The notes: a model not told the origin generated them from the sequence alone. A stretch of DNA of 7,529 bases from JAAEEP01 sp035529155 (GCA_035529155.1 DATKXF010000101.1:1-7529); one strand, 5' to 3'. Counted from the first letter of the stretch, positions 1 through 5,586 are shown. Numbers and translations: made by a program.

Positions 1-749
1 ATGACCAGGCAGGCGCCGCCCCGCACCCTGTTGGTCTCTATACGGGGGAGGTCCCTGTATCCCGATATCTCCATCTCCTCTGTCCCTTCACCGTCCACGC
101 ATACCGGGCAGTTCTTGACGATGAGCTCTATCTCGCGGTTGGTGGGGGTGTACTGGAGGTGCTGGCACTGCTTGTAGAGTGGGATCTCCTCCTTGAACCT
201 CTGCACCTCCCCATGGGTCGGTTTGTAATTGCCTATGCCATGCTCCCTTCGAACCACGTCTGCGATGAGAACGCTCATGGCCTGCCCCGTCCCACCGGCT
301 GATCTGATAGGCCCTGCAAATGAGATAGCCAGGTACTCGCTGCCGTCCGAGTTTCGACCTATCTTGGCACCGGCGATTCCCTCAAGGGGAGCCACAAGAA
401 TTCCCTCGGTGAGCACCGCGAGGCCCACCCTCACAGCCCGGTCAATCGCCTGCTCCCGGGTGGTGGCGGGCATGTTTGCCACCTCCTTGGCCAACATGAG
501 CGAGACCTCCTCCCTGTCGTAATCGTTACTAAGCTCCCTGATACGCTCGGCCACCCCGTCTACATTCCAGTCAGAGAGTATCTTCTCCACCCTGGAAGCG
601 AGGTCCTCGGCCTTGGGAATCTCCACATAGGTCTCGGGGTCAAGTCCTCTGGATCGCGCCCTTCGGGCGACAGAGTAGCAGCGCTCAGTCTCCTTGATTA
701 ACGATTCAAAGTAGAGTTCCATGGATTCGCTGCAAGCAAGCTGGTGCAT
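1..749 (-). CDS. polC: Archaeal DNA polymerase D (DNA polymerase II) large subunit DP2, N-terminal part, cut by the window edge
   Basis: This is the N-terminal part of DP2, the catalytic subunit of the heterodimeric archaeal replicative polymerase PolD, which works with the small 3'-5' exonuclease subunit DP1. I translated the minus strand by hand; it stays open to the left edge, so most of the roughly 1100-1200-residue family length is missing. Numbered from the ATG at 722, visible family hallmarks are VEIPKAEDLASRVEKIL (about 33-49), AVLTEGILVAPLEGIAGAKI (102-121), the very conserved AGPIRSAGGTGQAMSVL (136-152) and ETNRVRGGACLV (229-240). A CPVC pair sits at 205-208. Two starts are possible. 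ATG 749 adds nine codons and has GAGG nine bases upstream. ATG 722 has no Shine-Dalgarno but gives an N-terminus close to family members. I prefer 749 weakly; an in-frame TAG shortly upstream excludes anything longer. The gene lies 51 bp downstream of the NOG1-like gene on the same strand, so the two are probably co-transcribed. The family call is near certain; the start is not. Confidence 0.95.
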   Translation of the reverse strand, partial: MHQLACSESMELYFESLIKETERCYSVARRARSRGLDPETYVEIPKAEDLASRVEKILSDWNVDGVAERIRELSNDYDREEVSLMLAKEVANMPATTREQAIDRAVRVGLAVLTEGILVAPLEGIAGAKIGRNSDGSEYLAISFAGPIRSAGGTGQAMSVLIADVVRREHGIGNYKPTHGEVQRFKEEIPLYKQCQHLQYTPTNREIELIVKNCPVCVDGEGTEEMEISGYRDLPRIETNRVRGGACLV

Positions 750-800
750 CCTCTATCCCCTCGGAAAGCCCCGTGAGATAATGGGCCTCATGATAGATAA

Positions 801-1787
801 CTATACCTCGGAGGGGAGCTTGGGGCTCGCTGCCAGCACCTCCATAATGGCAGCCCTAAGCTCCTCTACGCCCTCTCCCTCCAGAGCGGAGATCTTGATC
901 CTGCTCGAGGTGGACCGTTCGATGTCCGCCTTGTTCTCTACCTCGATGATCGGAATTTCTGGCATCCACTCTTTCAGGGAATGCAGAAGATGGAGCTGTA
1001 CGTCGATGGTGTACCCAGAGGTCTCGGTGGGGTCTATCATGAACACGATGAGGTCTGCTAAGTACTTGATCGCGAGAACCGCCTGTCTTTCTATGGCATT
1101 CCTCTCCTCCAATGGCCTGTCCAAGAGACCCGGGGTGTCGACCAGTTGATAGGTCTGCCAGCGACTCGTAAAATGCCCCACCCCCACCCCCTTGGTGGTG
1201 AATGGGTAAGTAGCGATAACGGGTCTCGCGTTCGACAGCTTCTCTATCAGCTGGCTCTTCCCCACATTCGGAAACCCGGCGATGACGGCGGTAGGGATGT
1301 GAGTATCGATGTTGGGAAGTTTCCTGAGCTTATTCCTGGAATCGCCAAGAAACTCCAGTTCCTTGGATATCTGATCCACGACGGAGGATATCCTGCCGTA
1401 GAACTCCTTTCTCATGTGATCGACGACATCTATATCCTTCGAATACCTGATCTTCCTGAGATATTCGCGCTGTAAGCCTGAGCATTTCTTGGCGCACCAG
1501 CTTACCGCTCCCAGGGACTTCTTCAGCGGGTCCACTCCTACCAGGACGTCCACCAGCTCCGAGTAGAACTCCTCCTTCCTGTCGAGATTGGGGAAGGCCC
1601 TCACGTATTTCATGAGGGTCGAATTCAGTACGTCCCCCACGGCGGAGACCTTTGCCAGCGAGGTCTTCTTGGCGGTGTCCAACCTTGTATTGCCCCTCTG
1701 ACTGATCTTGGATGCTTTGTGAAGAGCCTTGTCGAGTAGCTCGTTGGATTTGAGTATGGTGGGGATTTTTCTCCGCCAGTCGACCAT
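801..1787 (-). CDS. NOG1-like (Obg-related) GTPase, probable large ribosomal subunit assembly factor
   Basis: This 328-aa protein matches the archaeal/eukaryotic NOG1 class of TRAFAC GTPases, which bind and hydrolyse GTP during assembly of the large ribosomal subunit. An all-helical N-terminal region (about 1-160), beginning with the NOG1-like IPTILKSNELLDKALHKASK, precedes the G domain. The G domain shows the P-loop GFPNVGKS at 171-178, switch I TYPFTTKG at 193-200, DTPG at 217-220, NKAD at 285-288 and the G5 SAL at 300-302. All nucleotide-binding motifs are intact. It is shorter than eukaryotic NOG1, ending soon after the G domain as expected for archaeal members. The ATG at 1787 has no Shine-Dalgarno. 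A TATA-like ATTTAAT centred near 1815 would put the transcript start at about 1788, so translation is probably leaderless. It is divergent from the ModE-NUDIX gene and leads into polC. The ribosome role is inferred from the family. Confidence 0.9.
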   Translation of the reverse strand: MVDWRRKIPTILKSNELLDKALHKASKISQRGNTRLDTAKKTSLAKVSAVGDVLNSTLMKYVRAFPNLDRKEEFYSELVDVLVGVDPLKKSLGAVSWCAKKCSGLQREYLRKIRYSKDIDVVDHMRKEFYGRISSVVDQISKELEFLGDSRNKLRKLPNIDTHIPTAVIAGFPNVGKSQLIEKLSNARPVIATYPFTTKGVGVGHFTSRWQTYQLVDTPGLLDRPLEERNAIERQAVLAIKYLADLIVFMIDPTETSGYTIDVQLHLLHSLKEWMPEIPIIEVENKADIERSTSSRIKISALEGEGVEELRAAIMEVLAASPKLPSEV

Positions 1788-1852
1788 GAACCGGATAAGC
1801 GTATAGGAAACATTTAATCCCTACTACTGGGTTGGGTGAACTAGGTGCGCCT
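1788..1852. promoter_or_regulatory. Divergent promoter region with a single palindromic TATA-like box (ATTTAAT, 1812-1818)
   Basis: Only 65 bp separate the NOG1-like start (1787, minus) from the ModE-NUDIX start (1853, plus). ATTTAAT at 1812-1818 reads the same on both strands. With the usual archaeal TATA-to-start spacing of about 26-27 bp it predicts a minus transcript beginning at about 1788, giving a leaderless NOG1-like mRNA. On the plus strand it predicts a start near 1841, just before the AGGTG at 1843-1847. Use of one box in both directions is inference. A second minus-strand candidate is the ATAC/TTATCC stretch nearer the gene. Confidence 0.45.
1843..1847 (+). promoter_or_regulatory. 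Shine-Dalgarno AGGTG that decides the start of the ModE-NUDIX gene
   Basis: AGGTG ends five bases before the ATG at 1853 and matches the archaeal anti-Shine-Dalgarno. The longer in-frame TTG at 1832 has no such site upstream, so 1853 is preferred. Confidence 0.5.
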
Positions 1853-2572
1853 ATGGCCTACGATTTGGAGTATAGGATATGGCTCAAGCGTAACGGTCGG
1901 TTCCTCATCAGCAGCGGACGGGCAAAGCTTCTGAGGTTCATTGAGGAGAAAGGCTCGATATCCAAGGCGGCGGAGGAGATGAGGATGTCATACCGGCACG
2001 CCTGGGGGGCGATCAAGAAGGTGGAGGATGCGCTGGATACCAAGGTCATCACCTCCGAGAGGGGCGGTCAAGAGGGCGGGGCGTCCCGGCTCACCGAGGC
2101 GGGGAAAGAGGTTCTCATCGCCTATGAGAACCAGGTCATGATGTTCGATGACCAGATCAAGAATCAGTACAAGAAGCCCACCCTGACCGCCGATGGCGTC
2201 CTGATCATTGACGACCAAGTAGTCCTCATTCAACGGGGTAAAGAACCATATAAAGGTTATTTTGCCCTGCCCGGCGGGATCGTCGAGTACGGGGAGAGCA
2301 TCGAGAATTGCGTCGTCCGGGAACTTGAGGAGGAGACAGGGCTACGTACTGAGATACTTGACATGGTAGGGGTCTACTCCGATCCGGGAAGGGATCCTCG
2401 GGGACACTTTGTATCGGTTGTTTTTCACCTGGCGAAGATCGGAGGCGATATAGAATCCGGCGATGACGCCGCGGAGGTGAAGCTTTTTCCCCTTGACCAG
2501 CTACCGGAGATGGCCTTTGATCACTCCCAGATACTGAAGGATTTCATCGAGATGCGGAGCGAAATGCTCTGA
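1853..2572 (+). CDS. ModE-type winged-helix DNA-binding domain fused to a NUDIX hydrolase
   Basis: This 239-aa protein joins two domains. Residues about 5-95 resemble the N-terminal DNA-binding domain of the molybdate regulator ModE: a FLISSGRAKLLRFIEEKGSI lead-in, then SKAAEEMRMSYRHAWGAIKK as the helix-turn-helix, and GGASRLTEAGKEVLIAY at the end. No molybdate-binding TOBE domain follows. Residues about 110-239 instead form a NUDIX domain with a perfect box, GX5EX7REUXEEXGU, at 142-164: G142, E148, R156-E157, E160-E161 and G163. NUDIX enzymes hydrolyse nucleoside diphosphates linked to another group, using Mg2+ held by these glutamates. The KGYFALPGGIVEYGE stretch is like archaeal ADP-ribose pyrophosphatases, so ADP-ribose is a guess at the substrate. 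The hydrolase looks catalytically intact. A regulator sensing a NUDIX substrate, analogous to NrtR but with reversed domain order, is inference. A TTG start at 1832 would add seven residues. Confidence 0.9.
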   Translation: MAYDLEYRIWLKRNGRFLISSGRAKLLRFIEEKGSISKAAEEMRMSYRHAWGAIKKVEDALDTKVITSERGGQEGGASRLTEAGKEVLIAYENQVMMFDDQIKNQYKKPTLTADGVLIIDDQVVLIQRGKEPYKGYFALPGGIVEYGESIENCVVRELEEETGLRTEILDMVGVYSDPGRDPRGHFVSVVFHLAKIGGDIESGDDAAEVKLFPLDQLPEMAFDHSQILKDFIEMRSEML

Positions 2573-2592
2573 ACGCAAGATCTGAGCGTCTG

Positions 2593-2604
2593 TTACTTAT
2601 TTCT
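2593..2604 (+). promoter_or_regulatory. Possible TATA-like box for the Lrp-family gene
   Basis: TTACTTATTTCT lies about 30 bp upstream of the ATG at 2631, in the 58-bp gap after the ModE-NUDIX gene. Archaeal spacing would place the transcript start near 2625, giving an almost leaderless mRNA. That fits the lack of any Shine-Dalgarno before 2631. The box is only a moderate match to consensus. Confidence 0.35.
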
Positions 2605-2630
2605 ATCCCCAAGGCGTTATATCAATCGCG

Positions 2631-3071
2631 ATGATAGACAATGAGTTCGACCGGGAGATACTCCGCCTCCTCCAAAAGAATGGAAAGCTCACCTACGAAG
2701 AGATATCCAAACAGGTGGGAAGACCGCCCTCCACGATCAGGGATCGCATCAAGCGCATGGAAGAGAACCGTCTCATCCTTGGATATTCGACCGTAATAGA
2801 TGAGAAACGAGTTGGCTTGGCGGCAGACGCTTACATCGCGGCCGATGTTCCTCCCCATCGAACATCAGAGGCTTTCGCTGCCCTCTTCTCCATGGAAAGG
2901 GTCTCTGAAATACTGAAAATAACTGGAGAAAGGAGGATCATGTTCAGGATCAAGGCGGCGAACAACGAGGAACTTATGTCAATGATCGACAGAGAAATTC
3001 GTCCTCTTGGCTTCGAGAACATTGATGTAAAGGTGGTACTCGACCACCTCATACGTTACCCTGGACTGTGA
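2631..3071 (+). CDS. Lrp/AsnC-family transcriptional regulator
   Basis: This 146-aa protein has the standard size and layout of Lrp/AsnC regulators, which form dimers or octamers, bind DNA and often respond to amino acids. The N-terminal winged helix covers about residues 1-60: FDREILRLLQKNGKLTYEEI, then the recognition helix region RPPSTIRDRIKRMEENRLI and the wing GYSTVIDEKRVG. The C-terminal RAM-type ligand and oligomerisation domain covers about 65-146. It contains the central ILKITGERRIMFRIKA strand pair, where the family usually has a G-x-x-D or G-x-x-R turn, and ends in HLIRYPGL. The ATG at 2631 has no Shine-Dalgarno, but the family-typical N-terminus (DxxDxxILxxLQxNG) begins immediately, so the start is well supported. 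The gene converges with the MEDS gene, with 2 bp between the stop codons. The effector and targets cannot be read from the sequence; such genes commonly regulate themselves. Confidence 0.93.
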   Translation: MIDNEFDREILRLLQKNGKLTYEEISKQVGRPPSTIRDRIKRMEENRLILGYSTVIDEKRVGLAADAYIAADVPPHRTSEAFAALFSMERVSEILKITGERRIMFRIKAANNEELMSMIDREIRPLGFENIDVKVVLDHLIRYPGL

Positions 3072-3073
3072 AC

Positions 3074-3655
3074 TCAGTAATGTCTCTGAGATACGAGCCA
3101 GAAGTTTCTTTCAAGATTTCCATCCTTGAGCTGCAGCTCGTGAACTGATTCGATGTAGTCAATCTCCGTCTGGCTAAAAAGTCTGGAATCGTACTGACAT
3201 AAGGCGGTGAAGCCTATTGGAAGGCCACCCATCGTCAATGTCGCCTCGTACTTGAGGACCTCCGAGAAGAGCCCGGAATGGTTGACGGACCAGGAGACAT
3301 CCCCAACGACCACCAGAGTCTTGTACCCTTCATCTTGTATCTCTTTTAACAATTTTACCCATCCAGTTATCGCTGATTCGGAACAGAAGGCGTCGCCCTT
3401 TAGGTAGAATTGGGTCGCCCTCATTAACCTCAATCTTCCCTGGACGATCCCTTCCCTTATTCTCCCGATCATGTGACTCTCGCCGTTGCTCAGGGAATCG
3501 AGCCCTGCATCATCGACAAGGTAGATTAGTAACTCATCATCATCGATCCAATCAAGAATATCATAGACACTTCTTAAGCGCTCTATATCGCTAGAATAAA
3601 CCTGTATAGCGTGGTCCCCTCTCCGGTAAGCTTCGGTCCATATTCCATCGTTCAA
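3074..3655 (-). CDS. Stand-alone MEDS-domain (methanogen/methylotroph DcmR sensory domain) protein
   Basis: This 193-aa protein matches the MEDS domain from end to end. RGDHAIQVYSSD (12-23) corresponds to the family GDHxCxxY opening. IREGIVQGRLRLM (67-79) precedes the edge strand. GYKTLVVVGDVSW (110-122), LKYEATL (134-140), GFTALCQYDSRLF (148-160) and the late H172 are the conserved core. MEDS domains are thought to sense small ligands and are usually attached to helix-turn-helix or histidine-kinase modules. Here no output domain is present, so the protein probably acts through a partner. The only usable start in frame is TTG at 3655, placed a normal distance before GDH; upstream the frame stays open but holds no ATG or GTG before a TAG. 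AGGGA lies about twelve bases ahead, a weak ribosome site. Function is unknown beyond the domain call. Confidence 0.82.
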   Translation of the reverse strand: MNDGIWTEAYRRGDHAIQVYSSDIERLRSVYDILDWIDDDELLIYLVDDAGLDSLSNGESHMIGRIREGIVQGRLRLMRATQFYLKGDAFCSESAITGWVKLLKEIQDEGYKTLVVVGDVSWSVNHSGLFSEVLKYEATLTMGGLPIGFTALCQYDSRLFSQTEIDYIESVHELQLKDGNLERNFWLVSQRHY

Positions 3656-3718
3656 GTTAACACTTGTTCCCTGAGTTTCGGCGTTTTTCAGATTCTGTGG
3701 ATGTTTACATAGCTAACT

Positions 3719-3729
3719 AGCATAAACCT
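3719..3729 (-). promoter_or_regulatory. Possible TATA-like box for the MEDS gene
   Basis: The minus strand reads GGTTTATGCTA here. It lies roughly 65 bp before the TTG start at 3655 and would give a leader of about 40 bases. The TTTATG core is a moderate match to the archaeal box A, and the assignment is tentative. Confidence 0.3.
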
Positions 3730-3787
3730 TTCCAACGATTTATCGAACATTGCTAAAGTTTCTCATACTCTAGCTAGAAGAAGATTG

Positions 3788-3803
3788 TTGGACGTTCGTC
3801 CAA
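3788..3803. repeat. Inverted repeat TTGGACG-TT-CGTCCAA, candidate operator
   Basis: Two 7-bp arms, TTGGACG and CGTCCAA, are separated by two bases. They lie in the middle of the gap between the MEDS and AP endonuclease genes. The size and symmetry suit a dimeric regulator, but no second copy was seen in the window. Confidence 0.5.
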
Positions 3804-3966
3804 GAATCATAATGACTTGAGAGTTCGAATTGGAAAATTTGACGATAATGGTGAAAAAAGGATTCGTTTATGCGAAATATGAAGACGGGTACGGCTCATT
3901 TATTCAAGGTCGAGAATTTAGACCGATGAGATATTGTATCTAGCGATGTCTTGCTGATTATGGTTT

Positions 3967-3980
3967 CAAAGATATCTTTG
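3967..3980. repeat. Perfect 14-bp palindrome CAAAGATATCTTTG before the AP endonuclease ribosome site
   Basis: The sequence is fully self-complementary and ends three bases before the GGAGGT Shine-Dalgarno at 3984-3989. In DNA it could be an operator at the transcript start. In RNA it would give only a weak 5-bp stem with an ATAT loop. Confidence 0.5.
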
Positions 3981-3983
3981 CAT

Positions 3984-3989
3984 GGAGGT
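3984..3989 (+). promoter_or_regulatory. Shine-Dalgarno GGAGGT that fixes the TTG start of the AP endonuclease gene
   Basis: GGAGGT ends five bases before the TTG at 3995. An ATG at 3982 overlaps this site but is in another frame, so the TTG is the only start consistent with both the ribosome site and the family N-terminus. Confidence 0.8.
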
Positions 3990-3994
3990 TTCAT

Positions 3995-4756
3995 TTGCGT
4001 TTTGTATCTTGGAACGTGAACGGTATCAGGGCAATTCAGAAGAAGGGATTCCCGGAATGGATGGTGAAGAACGATTCCGAGGTAATCTGCATTCAGGAAA
4101 CAAAGGCCTATAGGGAGCAGCTGAAGGAGGATCTTCTAGGAATCGGTGATTATCACTCATATTTCTCCACTCCTGAAAGGAAGGGGTACAGCGGGGTGGC
4201 CATATACACCAAGGAGGACCCCATTTCCGTGGAGGAGGGGATGGGCGCAGAAAGATTCGACCGTGAGGGAAGGGTACTGATTGCTGAATATCCCAGCTTC
4301 TTCCTGATGAACATCTACTTCCCCAATGGCAAGGCTTCAAAGGACAGGCTCAGTTATAAGATGGACTTCTATGAGCATTTCCTGAGATTCGCCAATGAGA
4401 TGAGGGCGGAGAAAGGCGTAATCGTTTGCGGGGATGTCAACACTGCCCACAAGGAGGTCGATATTGCGAGGCCTAAGGAGAACTCCAAGATCTCGGGTTT
4501 CCTTCCGGAGGAGAGGGAATGGATCGACCGGTTCCTGGCCACCGGATTCCTGGACACATTCAGGGAGTTTGACCAGTCCCCGGATCGCTATTCCTGGTGG
4601 GATATGAAGACCAGAGCCAGGGAAAGGAACGTTGGATGGAGGATAGACTACTTCTTCATCAGCGAGGAACTCAAACCCCTGCTTAAGGGGGCTGACATCC
4701 ACGAAGAGATCCAGGGCTCGGATCACTGTCCGATCTCACTCGAAATAGACTTATGA
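3995..4756 (+). CDS. xth: Exonuclease III-family AP endonuclease (exodeoxyribonuclease III)
   Basis: This 253-aa protein is a complete member of the ExoIII/APE1 endonuclease-exonuclease-phosphatase family. Such enzymes cut DNA 5' of abasic sites and can act as 3'-5' exonuclease and 3'-phosphodiesterase in base excision repair. Catalytic landmarks are all present: WNVNG with N7, the metal ligand E35 in IQETK, Y108 in NIYFPNG, D147 and N149 in GDVNT, D219 in WRIDYF, and the terminal D243-H244 in GSDHCP. The length matches bacterial and archaeal Xth proteins. The start is TTG at 3995, giving MRFVSWNVNG, the typical family N-terminus, with GGAGGT five bases upstream. The stop is followed by a hairpin-forming repeat shared with the convergent HdeD-like gene. 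The long AT-rich leader with a palindrome next to the ribosome site suggests regulation, but by what is unknown. Confidence 0.96.
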   Translation: MRFVSWNVNGIRAIQKKGFPEWMVKNDSEVICIQETKAYREQLKEDLLGIGDYHSYFSTPERKGYSGVAIYTKEDPISVEEGMGAERFDREGRVLIAEYPSFFLMNIYFPNGKASKDRLSYKMDFYEHFLRFANEMRAEKGVIVCGDVNTAHKEVDIARPKENSKISGFLPEEREWIDRFLATGFLDTFREFDQSPDRYSWWDMKTRARERNVGWRIDYFFISEELKPLLKGADIHEEIQGSDHCPISLEIDL

Positions 4757-4779
4757 AAAACGAGAGAAGGTGGTTTTGC

Positions 4780-4802
4780 CCAATTCCTAGAACCAGAATT
4801 GG
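4780..4802. terminator. Inverted repeat between convergent genes, possible bidirectional terminator
   Basis: CCAATTC (4780-4786) and GAATTGG (4796-4802) are perfect complements with a 9-base loop. They lie between the AP endonuclease stop (4756) and the HdeD-like stop (4804), almost touching the latter. No T-run follows on either strand, so a terminator role is weakly supported. Confidence 0.35.
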
Positions 4803-4803
4803 A

Positions 4804-5391
4804 TCAAGCACCAGCTGAAGATTTCCTCTGCTGGAGACCCAGCATGATGTTTATTATACCAAGGATGATGGCATATGCGGCGATTATCCACAGTATGGCA
4901 AGCACTCCGGCGCCCGGAAACAGGATGATGAGCATTCCGAAAATCAGGGAAAGGATCCCCGAGGCGGCGAGTAGTCCCTTGCTCATGTTGTTGAAGACCC
5001 CGATGGCCTCCTGGGGCGTCCATACCGCGGCAATTATCTCGAATATCCCGAAGATCATCGCCCAGGCACCAACTAGGTAAGCCATTGCCAGGAGCGTAAT
5101 GTCTGGCCAGGCAAGTGCGATGATGCCTATGATGATTCCGAAAATACCCTGAGCTATGAAGAGCCACCGGGCCTGTTTCAGGTCTTTTCCCATAATGCCA
5201 CTGAATAGTGAGAAGAAGCCCAGCAATAATGCGAAGGTACCGAAGAGTATGGTGACTGTGAGCAGTGTGATTCCAGGAAGCACGAAGGCCAGTATCCCGA
5301 AGATGAGGGCGACCAGTCCGACCGCGACCTTCTCCCACCACTTTCGCTTCTTCCACTGTTCCTCGATCTGTTTCATGTCCATTTCATCCAT
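4804..5391 (-). CDS. HdeD-like (DUF308) six-helix membrane protein
   Basis: This is a 195-aa integral membrane protein from ATG 5391. A charged cytoplasmic-looking N-terminus (QIEEQWKKRKWWEK) leads into six hydrophobic helices at roughly 22-39, 42-65, 76-95, 98-122, 138-158 and 161-185. They form three repeats of a helix pair, each with G-I-L/I-A turns and a Pro between the two helices (LPGITLL, AWPDITLL, FPGAGVL), the hallmark of HdeD/DUF308 proteins. Bacterial HdeD is linked to acid resistance; the archaeal role is unknown. The start is uncertain. ATG 5391 has AGGTG six bases upstream and is preferred. ATG 5415 has a weaker site. The longest frame starts at TTG 5469, which probably lies upstream of the transcript start predicted from the TATA-like box at 5472-5482. 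The gene converges on the AP endonuclease gene. Confidence 0.85.
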   Translation of the reverse strand: MDEMDMKQIEEQWKKRKWWEKVAVGLVALIFGILAFVLPGITLLTVTILFGTFALLLGFFSLFSGIMGKDLKQARWLFIAQGIFGIIIGIIALAWPDITLLAMAYLVGAWAMIFGIFEIIAAVWTPQEAIGVFNNMSKGLLAASGILSLIFGMLIILFPGAGVLAILWIIAAYAIILGIINIMLGLQQRKSSAGA

Positions 5392-5471
5392 AGGTTGCAC
5401 CTTTGGATCTATCATGATGTCACTTGCATCCCGAACTAACGTTCGCCAAGTAGACAGATGTTTTTTCAACA

Positions 5472-5482
5472 GGATTAAAAGG
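5472..5482 (-). promoter_or_regulatory. Possible TATA-like box for the HdeD-like gene
   Basis: The minus strand reads CCTTTTAATCC. It predicts a transcript start near 5450, upstream of the ATGs at 5415 and 5391 but downstream of the TTG at 5469. This argues against the longest open frame. Confidence 0.4.
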
Positions 5483-5513
5483 ATATGAACATTTCTATTG
5501 CACCACTGTAATC

Positions 5514-5534
5514 AAAGTCGATAATTCGGACTTT
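5514..5534. repeat. Inverted repeat AAAGTC-N9-GACTTT (first of an overlapping set)
   Basis: Perfect 6-bp arms lie at 5514-5519 and 5529-5534. Allowing one bulged G, the stem extends to AAAGTCGA / TCGGACTTT around a TAAT loop. The right arm is also part of the next inverted repeat. Confidence 0.5.
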
Positions 5535-5561
5535 CTCGATGCCTGGACAATCAGAGAAAGT
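5530..5561. repeat. Inverted repeat ACTTTCTC-N16-GAGAAAGT (middle of the overlapping set)
   Basis: Perfect 8-bp arms lie at 5530-5537 and 5554-5561. It shares its left arm with the repeat at 5514-5534 and its right arm with the repeat at 5549-5575, so the three pairings exclude one another. Confidence 0.5.
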
Positions 5562-5575
5562 ATGGCTCTCTGATT
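5549..5575. repeat. Inverted repeat AATCAGAGA-N9-TCTCTGATT, candidate operator beside the TATA box
   Basis: Perfect 9-bp arms lie at 5549-5557 and 5567-5575. The right arm ends two bases before the TATA-like CATATAATG at 5578-5586, the place where archaeal regulators often bind to block or recruit TBP/TFB. Candidate regulators in the window are the Lrp and ModE-NUDIX proteins, with no direct evidence for either. Confidence 0.55.
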
Positions 5576-5577
5576 AT

Positions 5578-5586
5578 CATATAATG
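5578..5586 (+). promoter_or_regulatory. Probable TATA box for the SAP-like protein gene
   Basis: CATATAATG predicts a transcript start near 5608 and a leader of about 28 bases before ATG 5636. No clear Shine-Dalgarno is present in that leader. Confidence 0.45.

Larger units (their letters stand above)
3656..3994. other. 339-bp AT-rich divergent intergenic region without a convincing gene
   Basis: The stretch lies between the minus-strand MEDS gene and the plus-strand AP endonuclease gene. It holds a possible minus-strand TATA element near 3721-3727, a 16-bp near-perfect palindrome at 3788-3803, the 8-bp palindrome CTAGCTAG at 3770-3777, and a 14-bp perfect palindrome at 3967-3980 next to a Shine-Dalgarno. 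The only notable open frame is a 31-codon ATG frame at 3848-3943 with no ribosome site and no recognisable motif. I see no tRNA or other structured RNA. Confidence 0.6.

Noticed and set aside
721..1149. 142-codon plus-strand frame opposite the NOG1-like gene
   Set aside because: It is antisense to a gene with intact GTPase motifs, and its translation is Ser-rich and motif-free, typical of a shadow frame.
3822..3840. GAGTTCGAATTGG resembles a tRNA T-loop (GTTCGAAT)
   Set aside because: No matching acceptor, D or anticodon arms are found around it, so it is not a tRNA.
3848..3943. 31-codon ATG frame in the gap before the AP endonuclease gene, with several aromatic residues
   Set aside because: No Shine-Dalgarno, no recognisable motif, and its length is easily reached by chance in AT-rich DNA. 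I keep it only as a remark on the gap.
4787..5356. 189-codon minus-strand frame overlapping the HdeD-like gene
   Set aside because: The other frame has six clean membrane helices with HdeD repeats. This one is His/Arg-rich and has no domain pattern.
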